Assembly: GCF_013359685.1 (NCBI RefSeq)
Contig: NZ_JABFMV010000006.1
Span: 164,549-228,548, forward strand
Length of the DNA stretch: 64,000 nt
DNA from: Leifsonia sp. C5G2
Lineage (GTDB): Bacteria; Actinomycetota; Actinomycetes; Actinomycetales; Microbacteriaceae
Direction: 5' to 3'
In this document: positions 18,206 to 26,993 of the stretch, in pieces
How the letters are laid out: the number at the start of each line of letters is the position of its first letter
Position numbering within the stretch: the first letter of the stretch is position 1
Made by a program: the position numbers and the translations under genes
The notes under the pieces: model-generated
The model's input: the letters and a program-made list of their open reading frames with translations, nothing else
What the model was told of the DNA's origin: nothing
Database searches by the model: none

Positions 18206-19315
18206 TCAGGCGCGGGGGTGCGCGATCCGGTAGGCCTCCTTGAGCCGCTCGGAGGAGACATGCGTGTAGATCTGGGTCGTCCCGAGGCTGGCGTGCCCGA
18301 GGATCTCCTGCACGGCGCGGAGGTCGGCTCCTCCGTCGAGCAGGTGTGTGGCCGCCGTGTGTCGCAGGGCGTGCGGCCCGGACGGCCCTCCGCCGGGGAG
18401 GTCGGCGAGCAGCCCCGCGACGAGCTGGTAGACCGCCCGGCTGCCGATGCGCCCGCCCCGGGCGCCGAGGAACAGCGCCGGACCGGACGCCGCCGTCGCC
18501 AAAATGGGCCTGCCCGCCGTAATCCAGCGTCCGATGGCCCGCAGCGCGGGAACCCCGAACGGCACCACGCGCTCCTTCGACCCCTTGCCGACCACCCGCA
18601 GGGTCAGCCGGTCCAAGTCGACGTCGTCCACGTCGAGACCGGTCAGCTCGGACACTCGGATCCCGGCGGCGTAGAGCACCTCGATCAGGGCGACATCCCG
18701 GAGCGAGCCGGGCTCGCCGTTCTCCGCCCGCTTCGCCAGCCCGGCGATCATCGCGTCCATCTGCTCGCGCGTGATCACTCGAGGCAGCGTCTTGTCCGCT
18801 TTGGGCGCCCGCAATCGGGCGGCGGCGTCGACGATCCTCGAACCGTAGCCGTCCGCATCGACGGACGCGCCCCGGTCGGGTTCGCCCGCGGCAGACCCGC
18901 CATCGGCGGGCCCGCCCCCGGCAGACCCTCCACCGGCATCCCCTCCACTGGCAGACCCGCCCCCGGCAGACCCGCCGCCGGCGGTCTCCGCGGAGGCGGC
19001 TCCGCGAGGCCCGCTCAGTGCGTCTCCGGGTGCGGTGCCGGCCGACGCCGTGCGCGCGAGCCAGGCGCTGAACCCGCGGGCGGACGCCGATCGGCGCGCG
19101 AGCGTGGACTTGGCCAGACCGCGCTGCGATCCCTCCCAGAGCCAGTCCCGATAGAGATCGAGGGTCAGGCCGGCGGGCGATGCGACGCCGCGCGTCCCGG
19201 CGAACTCCGCCAGCGCCGTGAGGTCTGAACGGTACGCCCGGATCGTCTGCGGCGAGTATCCGCGCTCCACGCGCAGGTGTCGCTCGTAGGCGTCGATCGA
19301 GGCGTTCAGGTTCAC
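18206..19315 (-). CDS. xerC: tyrosine recombinase XerC with glycine-rich interdomain insertion
   Basis: The protein has 369 residues, about 60-70 longer than usual. The N-terminal SAM-like core-binding domain covers about 1-90. Residues 92-150 are a Gly/Ser/Ala/Asp-rich linker with tandem [13 protein letters not shown] units. The catalytic domain follows. All active residues are visible: R220 (AAGIRVSEL), K244/K247 (GKGSKER), H315 and R318 (HALRHT), H341 (LGHASLGTT) and Y350 (IYTH). It should resolve chromosome dimers at dif with XerD. The start is GTG 19315. Its place beside dprA/comM is the usual chromosomal xerC context, so it is not a phage integrase. Confidence 0.9.
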   Translation of the reverse strand: MNLNASIDAYERHLRVERGYSPQTIRAYRSDLTALAEFAGTRGVASPAGLTLDLYRDWLWEGSQRGLAKSTLARRSASARGFSAWLARTASAGTAPGDALSGPRGAASAETAGGGSAGGGSASGGDAGGGSAGGGPADGGSAAGEPDRGASVDADGYGSRIVDAAARLRAPKADKTLPRVITREQMDAMIAGLAKRAENGEPGSLRDVALIEVLYAAGIRVSELTGLDVDDVDLDRLTLRVVGKGSKERVVPFGVPALRAIGRWITAGRPILATAASGPALFLGARGGRIGSRAVYQLVAGLLADLPGGGPSGPHALRHTAATHLLDGGADLRAVQEILGHASLGTTQIYTHVSSERLKEAYRIAHPRA

Positions 19316-19398
19316 CCCTCAAGCATCGCGCGGCGGCGCTCGCGAGCGCCGGAGCGACGCGCGACGGGCGACGCGACGCCTCCCGGCGGTGCGGCCCA

Positions 19399-21093
19399 TC
19401 AGCGCGACGCCTCTCGCCGCTGGTCGCCGACCAGGACCCAGCCTTCGCCCGACTCCCGAGCTCTCCCGGAAAGATCCATGCGCCCGAGCACCGCGGCGAC
19501 CGTCGAGAACGGGAGTCCCGCGCGTGCCGCGACCTCGTCGGCGCTCGCCGCACGCGACCGTGACAGGTGGGCGACGACCCGGTACTCGGGACTCGCCGCG
19601 TCCGGCACCCCGCCGCCCGGGTCGGCGCCGTCCGGCGGTGGCGCGCCGCCGCCGAGCGGATCGGCCAGCTCGGCCATCTCCTCGACGGTCGTGACGCAGG
19701 TGGCCGCGTACTCCCGGATCAGCCGGTGCGTCCCTGCCGACGCCGGTGACAGGACGCTGCCGGGGACCGCGCCGAGAGGTCGCGCCATCTGGGCGGCATG
19801 CCCGGCCGTGTTGAGCGAGCCGGAACGATGTCCGGCCTCCACCACCACCGTGGCGGTCGCGGCCGCTGCGATGAGCCTGTTCCGCATCAGGAAGCGCCAC
19901 CGGGTGGGGGCCGAACCGGGCGGCAGCTCTGAAGCGAGAACACCGGTGGCGGCGATGCGGCGAAGCAACTCGCTGTTGCCTGCCGGGTAGAGCCGGTCGA
20001 CGCCACCCGCGAGGAAGGCGACGGTCACGCCCCCGCTGACGACCGCGGCGCGGTGGGCTGCTGCGTCGATCCCGTAGGCGCCGCCGGACACGATCGCGAA
20101 GCCGCGGTCCGCCAGCCCTGCCGCGCTCTCCCCCGCCACGTGCTCGCCGTACGCCGTGGCCGCCCTGGCCCCGACGAGAGCGATCGAACGGTCCAGCCGC
20201 GTCAGCCGGGTCGGGTCGCCTCGGACCCACAGGGCGAGCGGTGCTCCGTGCTCGAGCGCGTCGAAACCCGAGGGCCAGAGCGGTGAGAGCGGCGTCAGGA
20301 GCCGCGAATCGATCCTCGCCGCACGCTCGAGGACCCGCTGCGCCTCCGCCAGCGAGAGGCGCGATCGCCAGCGAGAGAGGCATTCGTCGAGACGGCGCTC
20401 AGCCCTGTTGTCACGCCGCCCGGATCCGCCTCGGGAGTGCCGTGGCACTGCCGGCTCAGGCCGGTCGGCCGCCCGGAGGCCCCCGAAGGACGGCCCCCAG
20501 TCGGCAGGCGGAACGGACGCGTCCGGGCGCTGAGCCGCGTGCGATCCCGGTTCCGGAATGCCGACCGCTCCGATCTGCGGGATCGGTGGGGCGTCCGGCA
20601 TGGCGGCCGCCCTCGGCAGAGGAGCCGTGCCCGCGGACACCGGCGCGCAGTCCGGCCCGTCGTCCATCCGAGAGGGAATGGGATCGCCGGAGCGCAGGAC
20701 GTCGTCTGCGCTCCCTCGCAGCACGTCGAGGAGGCGTCGGCCGTCGGACCCGTCGATGACCGCCGAGACGAACGCGACGGGACCGAGAGCCTGCAGGAGG
20801 CGTCCCGCTTCCTGATCCCCCGGCTCGATGGCTGTCGAGAGCGCCACGCGCGCGAAGAGCTCTGCGCGGACGTCCGGATCGCCCAGGGAGGGTTCCGCCG
20901 AGCCGTCGACCGACGGCACGACCGGTTCGAGGATCCGGGCGAGGGCCTTGTCCGAGATACCGGGGAAGGCTCCCGGAACAGTGCCCGTCGCCGGCCCCGC
21001 ACCAGCCGAGGCCGGGCCGAACTCACCGTTCGTGCCCGCTCGGAGCGGCGCGATGTGCCGACGGAGGCCGCAGTCGTCGCATGGCGGGGTCAT
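19399..21093 (-). CDS. dprA: DNA-processing protein DprA, with long disordered insertion
   Basis: The protein has 564 residues, against 300-420 for most DprA proteins. DprA binds single-stranded DNA and loads RecA. An N-terminal CDDCGLRRH segment precedes a helical domain (about 75-137). Residues 138-235 form a Pro/Arg/Gly/Asp-rich, probably disordered insert. The Rossmann-like DprA fold follows, with IALVGARAATAYG, SGGAYGID (337-344), AGGVDRLYPAGN and FLMRNRLIA. A winged-helix-like end is seen after about 505. Start ATG 21093 overlaps the comM stop (ATGA), which fixes it and shows coupling. Confidence 0.92.
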   Translation of the reverse strand: MTPPCDDCGLRRHIAPLRAGTNGEFGPASAGAGPATGTVPGAFPGISDKALARILEPVVPSVDGSAEPSLGDPDVRAELFARVALSTAIEPGDQEAGRLLQALGPVAFVSAVIDGSDGRRLLDVLRGSADDVLRSGDPIPSRMDDGPDCAPVSAGTAPLPRAAAMPDAPPIPQIGAVGIPEPGSHAAQRPDASVPPADWGPSFGGLRAADRPEPAVPRHSRGGSGRRDNRAERRLDECLSRWRSRLSLAEAQRVLERAARIDSRLLTPLSPLWPSGFDALEHGAPLALWVRGDPTRLTRLDRSIALVGARAATAYGEHVAGESAAGLADRGFAIVSGGAYGIDAAAHRAAVVSGGVTVAFLAGGVDRLYPAGNSELLRRIAATGVLASELPPGSAPTRWRFLMRNRLIAAAATATVVVEAGHRSGSLNTAGHAAQMARPLGAVPGSVLSPASAGTHRLIREYAATCVTTVEEMAELADPLGGGAPPPDGADPGGGVPDAASPEYRVVAHLSRSRAASADEVAARAGLPFSTVAAVLGRMDLSGRARESGEGWVLVGDQRREASR

Positions 21094-22628
21094 GAGGCGA
21101 TCCCCCGTCGGAGGAAGAGGGCACGGCCGACGTGGTCGACATCCGGTGACGATGCCTGGTCGAGGTCGGCGAGCGTCCAGGCCAGGCGAAGGGTGCGGTC
21201 GTAGCCGCGCATCGTGATCGCGCCGCGTTCGAGGGCGCGATCGAGCGGTGCGATCGCGCGGGAACCCAGGCGATGCTCGCCTGAGCGCAGCCAGCTGCCG
21301 GCGACGTCGGCGTTGCGCGACCACTCCGTTCCGCGCAGCCGCTCGGCCGCAACGGCGCGTGCCGCCTCCACACGTGCGCGGAGCATCATGCTGCTGCGGT
21401 CGGAGCGCAGGTGAGCAGCGGAACGGATGGCCGCGACCCCGAGCCGCCGAACGGTGAGCCGGATGTCGACGCGGTCCAGGAGCGGCCCGGACATCCGGGC
21501 GAAGTAGCGACGCCGGGCCATCGGCGAGCAGGTGCACTCTTCGTCCGCAGATCCGTAATGGCCGCACGGGCACGGATTCGAGGCGAGCACGAGCTGGAAG
21601 CGCGCCGGGAAGGAGGCCGCTCCACTCGCCCGGTGGATGGTGATGCTGCCGTTCTCCAACGGTTGGCGGAGTGCGTCGAGCACCGACGGAGGGAACTCCG
21701 CCGCTTCGTCGAGGAACAGGACGCCGTGCGTCGCCCGCACGATCGCGCCTGGCGCGATGCGACCGGTCCCCCCTCCCACCAGTGCGGCAGCCGAGGCGGT
21801 GTGGTGCGGCGCCTCGAACGGCGGCCGGCGGACGAGGTGCTTGCCGACCCCCGCCCCGGTCAGGGAACGGATGCAGGTGGCCTCCACCGCCTCGGGTCCG
21901 CCGAGGTCGGGCAGGATCGTCGGCAGGCGGCGGGCGAGCATCGTCTTGCCCGAGCCGGGCGGTCCGACCATCGACAGGTGATGTCCACCGGCGGCGGCCG
22001 CCAGTAGGGCTCCGACGGCCTCGTCGTTGCCTGCGACCTCGGCCATGTCGGGTTCGGAGGTCTTGCGCGCCTCGGGCGCGGGCAGGAGCACGGGCTCCTC
22101 CTCCACCGGATCGAGCTCCGCACCGTGCGCGATGGCCGCGGCACGAAGGCCGGTGACACCCCGGATGTCGATCCCGTCGACCAGGGACGCCTCCTCGGCA
22201 TTGCCCGCGGGGACGAAGACCCGGGCGAACCCCGCGTCCCGCGCGGCGAGCACCGCGGGCAGGATGCCGGAGACCGGCCGCAGCCTGCCGTCGAGCCCGA
22301 GCTCGCCGAGGTGGACGGCACTCGCGGCCGACTCCGGCGGGATGGCACCGGCCGCGGACAGCGCCGCGATAGCGATGGCGAGGTCGAACCCGGACCCCTG
22401 CTTCGGGAGAGCAGCGGGCGACAGGTTGATCGTGAGCTTCTTCTGGGTCAGCGGGCAGCCGGCATTCACCGCCGCCGCTCCGACGCGCTTGCGGGACTCG
22501 CCGAGCGCCGTGTCGGGCAAGCCGATCAGGACGAAGGCGGGAAGACCGGCCGAGATGTCGGCCTCGACTTCGACGACGTGGCCGCGGACCCCGTGGAGGG
22601 CGACCGCGAAGGTGCGTGCGAGTGCCAT
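21090..22628 (-). CDS. comM: YifB/ComM-type Mg-chelatase-like AAA+ ATPase
   Basis: The protein has 512 residues. The N-terminal domain (ARTFAVALHGVRGHVVEVEA) is the YifB/ChlI-like Lon-S5-type fold. Walker A is MVGPPGSGKTMLARRLP and Walker B lies in GVLFLDEAAEFPP. A zinc-ribbon-like CPCGHYGSADEECTC loop and a C-terminal ChlI domain follow. In Gram-negatives ComM is a branch-migration helicase used in natural transformation. Start ATG 22628 shares one base with the yraN stop (TGATG), and its stop overlaps the dprA start. Confidence 0.93.
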   Translation of the reverse strand: MALARTFAVALHGVRGHVVEVEADISAGLPAFVLIGLPDTALGESRKRVGAAAVNAGCPLTQKKLTINLSPAALPKQGSGFDLAIAIAALSAAGAIPPESAASAVHLGELGLDGRLRPVSGILPAVLAARDAGFARVFVPAGNAEEASLVDGIDIRGVTGLRAAAIAHGAELDPVEEEPVLLPAPEARKTSEPDMAEVAGNDEAVGALLAAAAGGHHLSMVGPPGSGKTMLARRLPTILPDLGGPEAVEATCIRSLTGAGVGKHLVRRPPFEAPHHTASAAALVGGGTGRIAPGAIVRATHGVLFLDEAAEFPPSVLDALRQPLENGSITIHRASGAASFPARFQLVLASNPCPCGHYGSADEECTCSPMARRRYFARMSGPLLDRVDIRLTVRRLGVAAIRSAAHLRSDRSSMMLRARVEAARAVAAERLRGTEWSRNADVAGSWLRSGEHRLGSRAIAPLDRALERGAITMRGYDRTLRLAWTLADLDQASSPDVDHVGRALFLRRGIAS

Positions 22629-22984
22629 CACACGATCCCGGTCAGGTGCTCGACCAGTGGACGCTCGCTCCACGCGTCGGTCACCGCGACCGCGTCGATG
22701 CGCACGTCTGCCGCCGCCGGCGCGTGCTCGCGGCACCAGTGCGCGGCCAGGCGCCGCAGCCGCGCGCTCTTCGCCGACGTGATCGCCTCGAACGGGTGAC
22801 CGAATTCGAGCGACGAGCGCGTCTTCACCTCCGCGAAGACCAGCGTCCTCCCCTGGCGCAGCACCAGGTCGAGTTCTCCGGTCGGGCACCGCCAGTTGCG
22901 GTCGACGACCCGGTAGCCGAGTCCCTCCAGCCAGTCGGCCGCGACCTGTTCGCCGCGCCGGCCCAATTCATCTTTCCGTGCCAT
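22628..22984 (-). CDS. YraN/UPF0102 family putative endonuclease
   Basis: The protein has 118 residues. The start was chosen at ATG 22984 because GGAGG lies 5 bases upstream; an ATG five codons earlier has no such site. The restriction-endonuclease-like fold is shown by GELDLVLRQGRTLVFAEVKTR, a GExD ... ExK active-site arrangement, after RRGEQVAADWLEGLGYRVVDRNWR. It is the first gene of a tightly overlapping yraN-comM-dprA chain. Its cellular role is not settled. Confidence 0.92.
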   Translation of the reverse strand: MARKDELGRRGEQVAADWLEGLGYRVVDRNWRCPTGELDLVLRQGRTLVFAEVKTRSSLEFGHPFEAITSAKSARLRRLAAHWCREHAPAAADVRIDAVAVTDAWSERPLVEHLTGIV

Positions 22985-23127
22985 GTGAACCTCCGCCACC
23001 AGCCTCGTGGAGAGGTGCGGAGGGGGAACGGCGGAGGGAGCGAACGGTGGAGAACTGGTCGGCCGGTCAGCCTGTGGACGGAAGACGCGATCGCGCGAAA
23101 GCGAAGGCCGACGCGATCACACGGTCG

Positions 23128-23451
23128 TCACTCGTCGAGCGCGAGCTCCTTCGGCAGCTCGAACTCCTTCGACGACAGCTCCTCGATGTTGACGTCCTTG
23201 AACGTCAGCACCCGCACGGACTTCACGAAGCGGTCGGCACGGTACACGTCCCACACCCAGACGTCGTTCATCGTCAGCTCGAAGTAGAAGTCGTGCTCGG
23301 TGTCGCGCCGCACGAACTCCACCTCGTTCGCGAGGTAGAACCGCCGCTCCGTCTCGATCACATACTTGAACTGCGAGACGACGTCCCGGTACTCGCGATA
23401 CAAAGCCAACTCGACCTCGCGGTCGTAGTCGTCGAACTCGTCTTCATCCAT
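23128..23451 (-). CDS. DUF2469 family protein
   Basis: The protein has 107 acidic residues with the conserved actinobacterial pattern MDEDEFDDYDREVELALYRE and FYLANEVEFVRR ... FYFELTMNDVWVWDVYR. The family is near-universal in actinobacteria, sits next to rnhB and yraN as here, and has no known function. There is no membrane or secretion signal. The start is ATG 23451. Confidence 0.9.
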   Translation of the reverse strand: MDEDEFDDYDREVELALYREYRDVVSQFKYVIETERRFYLANEVEFVRRDTEHDFYFELTMNDVWVWDVYRADRFVKSVRVLTFKDVNIEELSSKEFELPKELALDE

Positions 23452-23505
23452 TGTCCGACAAGTCTATGCCGGTTGAGCCGGGAGCGGGCCGGGTGCGCCC
23501 CGGCG

Positions 23506-24171
23506 CTACTCGGACAGTTCGACCAGGGCGGGCTGCTTCAGCCAGGTGAGGCGGTGCAGCGCGCTGGGGCCGAGCTCGGCGATCGCCGCGAAATGCTCCG
23601 GCGAGGAGTAGCCCTTGTTGCTCGCCCAGCCGTAGCCGGGATACTCCAGGTCGTGCGCGATCATCATCCGGTCGCGGTGCACCTTGGCGATCACGGATGC
23701 GGCCGCCACCGACGCGCAGTCGCGGTCGGCCTTGATGCGGGTCACGACCTTCGCCGGCCGCATGAGGGACGGGTTGAGGTAGTCGTAATTGCCGTCGAGG
23801 ATGAGCGTGCTGTCGTGCACCGGGGCGTCCTGCTCCTCCAGCTGAGCGAGGGCGCGCGCGCCGGCGAGCCCCAGGCAGCGCATGATCCCCAGAGCGTCGA
23901 CCTCCTCGGCGCTGGCGAGCCCGACGGCGTGGTGCATCGCCCATCTGCGGCAGAGCGGTTCGAGCGACTCGCGCACCGGCTCCGGCAGCAGCTTGGAGTC
24001 GCGCAGTCCTGGCGGGATGCGCTTGACCGCGGTGTCGATGACGACCATCCCGACGGCGACCGGCCCGGCGAGCGCTCCGCGACCGACCTCGTCCACCGCG
24101 ACGATCGAGGTCACTCCCTCGCGGTACAGGGCCTTCTCGAAACGCAGGGTCGGGGACACCGGGGTCATCAT
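23506..24171 (-). CDS. rnhB: ribonuclease HII
   Basis: The protein has 221 residues. RNase HII removes ribonucleotides from DNA and RNA of RNA-DNA hybrids. The catalytic DEDD set can be seen: D and E in VAVDEVGRGALAGPV, D in LILDGNYDYL and D in RIKADRDCASVAAASVIAKVHRD. GYGWASNKGY near the end is the substrate-binding motif. It starts at ATG 24171 (tandem ATG ATG), behind GGGAG. It is downstream of rplS and a terminator. Confidence 0.95.
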   Translation of the reverse strand: MMTPVSPTLRFEKALYREGVTSIVAVDEVGRGALAGPVAVGMVVIDTAVKRIPPGLRDSKLLPEPVRESLEPLCRRWAMHHAVGLASAEEVDALGIMRCLGLAGARALAQLEEQDAPVHDSTLILDGNYDYLNPSLMRPAKVVTRIKADRDCASVAAASVIAKVHRDRMMIAHDLEYPGYGWASNKGYSSPEHFAAIAELGPSALHRLTWLKQPALVELSE

Positions 24172-24249
24172 CCGCTCGTCACTCCCTCACGATCCTGCCG
24201 ACCGTCCCAGGATAAGCGCTCGCGGAGCCGTGAGCCGACCGGAAACGGC

Positions 24250-24280
24250 AGAACCCCCGATCCGAGGGACCGGGGGTTCT
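24250..24280 (-). terminator. terminator after rplS
   Basis: A perfect 10-bp stem, AGAACCCCCG (24250-24259) and its complement (24271-24280), with an 11-base loop lies 19 bases after the rplS stop. On the minus strand the stem ends in GTTCT with a weak T content beyond it. Confidence 0.7.
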
Positions 24281-24298
24281 GGAAGGAGGCGCCGAGAA

Positions 24299-24646
24299 TC
24301 AGTTCTCGCGCTTCTCCTTGATCTTCGCCTTCTTGCCGCGGAGCTCACGCAGGTAGTAGAGCTTCGCGCGACGCACGTCACCGCGGGTGACGACCTCGAT
24401 CTTGTCGATGACCGGGGAGTGCACCGGGAAGGTGCGCTCGACGCCGACCTGGAAGCTGACCTTGCGGACCGTGAAGGTCTCGCGGACGCCCTCGCCGGAG
24501 CGGCCGATGACCACGCCCTGGAAGACCTGGATACGAGAGCGGCTGCCCTCGATGATGTTCACGTGCACCTTGACGGTGTCGCCGGCGCGGAACGCGGGGA
24601 TGTCCTGCTTGAGGGACGCGGCGTCCACCTGATCGAGGATGTGCAT
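24299..24646 (-). CDS. rplS: 50S ribosomal protein L19
   Basis: The protein has 115 residues, the normal size. L19 lies at the 30S-50S interface. Typical motifs are [59 protein letters not shown] and the basic tail [19 protein letters not shown]. The start is ATG 24646. It has its own putative promoter 140 bases upstream and a terminator downstream, so it looks monocistronic and separated from trmD. Confidence 0.97.
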   Translation of the reverse strand: MHILDQVDAASLKQDIPAFRAGDTVKVHVNIIEGSRSRIQVFQGVVIGRSGEGVRETFTVRKVSFQVGVERTFPVHSPVIDKIEVVTRGDVRRAKLYYLRELRGKKAKIKEKREN

Positions 24647-24788
24647 GGCTGTTCGCTCTCTGTACCCGCCGCAGGTCGGGGACGGACTCGGGGCCGGCTC
24701 CAGGCGGAGCGGCCATGATTCGGTAAGTGGGTGTCCGCGAGAAGTGCTGGCTCCCCTGTGGCAGAGCCTGGCCGCGGCACAAGGGTCA

Positions 24789-24818
24789 ATTCTGCCAGAC
24801 GCGGGGCCTGTTTGCCAA
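24789..24818 (-). promoter_or_regulatory. putative rplS promoter
   Basis: On the minus strand TTGGCA (24813-24818) and CAGAAT (24789-24794) are separated by 18 bases, a fair housekeeping-sigma promoter, about 145 bases before rplS. It leaves a long leader in which autoregulation could act. Confidence 0.4.
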
Positions 24819-24831
24819 AGCGGACGGCGGT

Positions 24832-25329
24832 TCAGTCGCGCTCGCGCTGCTCCTCGATGACGATGTACTCGCCGCCGTCGACCGACTCGCCCGGCGCATC
24901 CGGCACCTCGCGCGGCTGCGCGGCCCGCTGGTACGCCTCGAAGGTGAGCTGGACGCGGGCCCGCGTCTCGGTCAGCAGCTCCCACAGAGACACCCAGAAG
25001 ATGGCGGCGAACAGCAGGATGCCGAGCACGGCGAACCAGCCGGTGGCGCCGGGGAGGAAGAAGCCGAACCCGATGATCGAGAGGTGCCAGACAGCGAAGA
25101 GCGCCACATCCCACCACGAGACCGCGCGCTGCTCTCGCACACTGCGCCGGGCCATCACGATGCCTCCGACGACCAGCATGGCGACGAACAGGATCGGGCA
25201 CAGCACGAGGAGGCCGAGGAACGACCAGCCGCTTCCCTGGCTGAAGGCAGCCCAGCCGACGAGCAGCCACGCGGGCAGCACGACGGCGGACGGGAAGAGC
25301 CACCAGTAGAACGCCTTGCGGATGATCAC
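24832..25329 (-). CDS. small integral membrane protein of unknown function
   Basis: The protein has 165 residues. Four hydrophobic segments are seen: [58 protein letters not shown] and [19 protein letters not shown]. An acidic cytoplasmic tail follows. The start is probably GTG 25329 with GGAGG only one base upstream, which is short. It occupies the place where lepB (signal peptidase I) often sits in rimM-trmD-rplS regions, but it has no Ser/Lys signal-peptidase motifs. Confidence 0.7.
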   Translation of the reverse strand: MIIRKAFYWWLFPSAVVLPAWLLVGWAAFSQGSGWSFLGLLVLCPILFVAMLVVGGIVMARRSVREQRAVSWWDVALFAVWHLSIIGFGFFLPGATGWFAVLGILLFAAIFWVSLWELLTETRARVQLTFEAYQRAAQPREVPDAPGESVDGGEYIVIEEQRERD

Positions 25330-25422
25330 GCCTCCAGGGTAGCCGCGGGCGGCTGTGCCGGGGCTGCGGGTTTGCCGCGCCCACCTGACAGACTGGAGTC
25401 GTCGTCGATGAGAGGAGCCCGT

Positions 25423-26187
25423 GTGATCGAGCTGAGGACGCCCGCCGAGATCGAGCAGATGCGCCCCGCCGGGCAATTCGTCGCCGACGTGCTGGCGCAG
25501 ACCGCGGCCGCCGCGAAAGTGGGCGTGAACCTGCTCGAGCTGGACGCCCTGGCGCACGAGCTCATCCGGCGCCGCGGGGCCGAGTCCTGCTACATCGACT
25601 ACCACCCCTCGTTCGGAGCGAGCCCGTTCGGGAAGGTGATCTGCACCTCCGTCAACGACGCGGTGCTCCACGGGCTCCCGCACGACTACCGGCTGCAGGA
25701 CGGCGACCTCCTGACGCTCGACTTCGCGGCGAGCGTCGACGGGTGGGTGGCCGACTCGGCCGTCAGCCTCGTGGTCGGCACGCCCCGGGACCAGGACCTG
25801 CGCCTCATCGAGACCACGCGCCGCGCTCTGGCGGCCGGCATCCATGCCGCGCAGCCCGGCGGGAAGGTGGGCGACATCTCGGCCGCGATCGCCGCCGTCG
25901 CGCATGCGGAGGGCTACTCCATCAACACGCAGTTCGGCGGTCACGGCGTCGGGCGGACGATGCACGGCGATCCGCACATCCCGAACGACGGCCGCGCCGG
26001 TCGCGGCTACCCGCTTCGCCCGGGCCTGGTGATCGCGATCGAACCGTGGTTCCTGGAGACCACCGACGAGATCTACACCGACCCCGATGGCTGGACCCTC
26101 CGCAGCGCCGACGGCTCCCGCGGCGCTCACTCCGAGCACACCATCGCCATCACCCCCGACGGCCCTCTCGTCCTCACCGCCCCCTGA
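25423..26187 (+). CDS. map: type I methionine aminopeptidase
   Basis: The protein has 254 residues, starting at GTG 25423, 6 bases after GAGAGGAG. It removes the initiator Met from nascent proteins. The pita-bread-fold metal ligands are present: D in [17 protein letters not shown] (two Asp), H in [18 protein letters not shown] in [10 protein letters not shown] and E in [10 protein letters not shown]. It lacks the N-terminal zinc-finger extension, so it is the short MetAP-Ia form. It stands alone on the plus strand between minus-strand genes. Confidence 0.95.
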   Translation: MIELRTPAEIEQMRPAGQFVADVLAQTAAAAKVGVNLLELDALAHELIRRRGAESCYIDYHPSFGASPFGKVICTSVNDAVLHGLPHDYRLQDGDLLTLDFAASVDGWVADSAVSLVVGTPRDQDLRLIETTRRALAAGIHAAQPGGKVGDISAAIAAVAHAEGYSINTQFGGHGVGRTMHGDPHIPNDGRAGRGYPLRPGLVIAIEPWFLETTDEIYTDPDGWTLRSADGSRGAHSEHTIAITPDGPLVLTAP

Positions 26188-26205
26188 CCCTCCCTCCCCT
26201 CCACG

Positions 26206-26271
26206 CCAACAGCTCCTGAGTTCTTCGACCCGACACGCCGCCGAGGGGTCGAACAACTCAGGAGCTGTTGG
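26206..26271. repeat. 26-bp inverted repeat between convergent map and trmD
   Basis: The left arm (26206-26231, beginning CCAACAGCTCCTGAG) and right arm (26246-26271) are complementary at 25 of 26 positions, with a 14-base loop. There is no T-run. It may be a bidirectional terminator or a member of a dispersed palindromic repeat family. Confidence 0.75.
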
Positions 26272-26284
26272 CTTGGGCGCCCGG

Positions 26285-26968
26285 TTACGGGAGGAGGTCG
26301 GGACGGACGGCGCGGGTGCGCGCCAGCTGCTGCTCGTGGCGCCAGGCGTCGACGGCGCCGTGATTGCCGGACAGGAGCACCGGGGGCACCTCCCGGCCAC
26401 GCCAGACGGCGGGCTTCGTGTAGCTCGGATACTCGAGAAGCCCGTCCTCGTGCGACTCCTCCACCAGGCTCTCCGGGTTGCCGACGACGCCGGGGATGAG
26501 CCGCCCGACGGCCTCGATCATCGCCATGGTGGCGACCTCTCCCCCGTTGAGGACGTAGTCGCCGATGCTCATCAGCCGCACCCGGGCGCGCGCGGCCGTG
26601 TCGTCGAACACCCGCTGGTCGATGCCCTCGTACCGGCCGCAGCCGAACACGAGGTGCTGCTCCTGCGCCAGCTCGCGCGCCGTGGCCTGGGTGAACACCT
26701 CACCGGCCGGCGACGGGAAGATCACCACCGGGTCGGACGCGCCCTCCAGGATGCCGTCGAGCGCCTCCCCCCAGGGCTCCGGCTTCATCACCATGCCCGC
26801 TCCCCCGCCGTACGGCGTGTCGTCGACGGTGCGGTGCCGGTCGTGCGTGTGGTCGCGGAGGTCGTGCACGCCGAGCGTGATCAGCCCCGACTGGCGGGCC
26901 TTGCCGAGCAGGGAGATGTCGAGCACATCGAAGAAGGTCGGGAAGATCGTGACGATGTCGATGCGCAT
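26285..26968 (-). CDS. trmD: tRNA (guanine-N1-)-methyltransferase
   Basis: The protein has 227 residues. TrmD makes m1G37 in tRNA using AdoMet and has the SPOUT trefoil-knot fold. Signatures are [47 protein letters not shown] and the knot segment [22 protein letters not shown]. It is normally cotranscribed after rimM; here three unrelated genes lie between them. The start is ATG 26968. Confidence 0.97.
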   Translation of the reverse strand: MRIDIVTIFPTFFDVLDISLLGKARQSGLITLGVHDLRDHTHDRHRTVDDTPYGGGAGMVMKPEPWGEALDGILEGASDPVVIFPSPAGEVFTQATARELAQEQHLVFGCGRYEGIDQRVFDDTAARARVRLMSIGDYVLNGGEVATMAMIEAVGRLIPGVVGNPESLVEESHEDGLLEYPSYTKPAVWRGREVPPVLLSGNHGAVDAWRHEQQLARTRAVRPDLLP

Positions 26969-26993
26969 GGGGAAAGTCTAGGAGGGCGCGGCT

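Noticed and set aside
18206..19315. Tyrosine recombinase considered as a phage or island integrase
   Set aside because: It is in the standard xerC-dprA-comM chromosomal context with full XerC motifs and no att-like repeats around it.
24832..25329. Small membrane gene considered as lepB
   Set aside because: The position fits signal peptidase I, but the protein lacks the catalytic Ser and Lys motifs and has four membrane helices with no extracytoplasmic domain.
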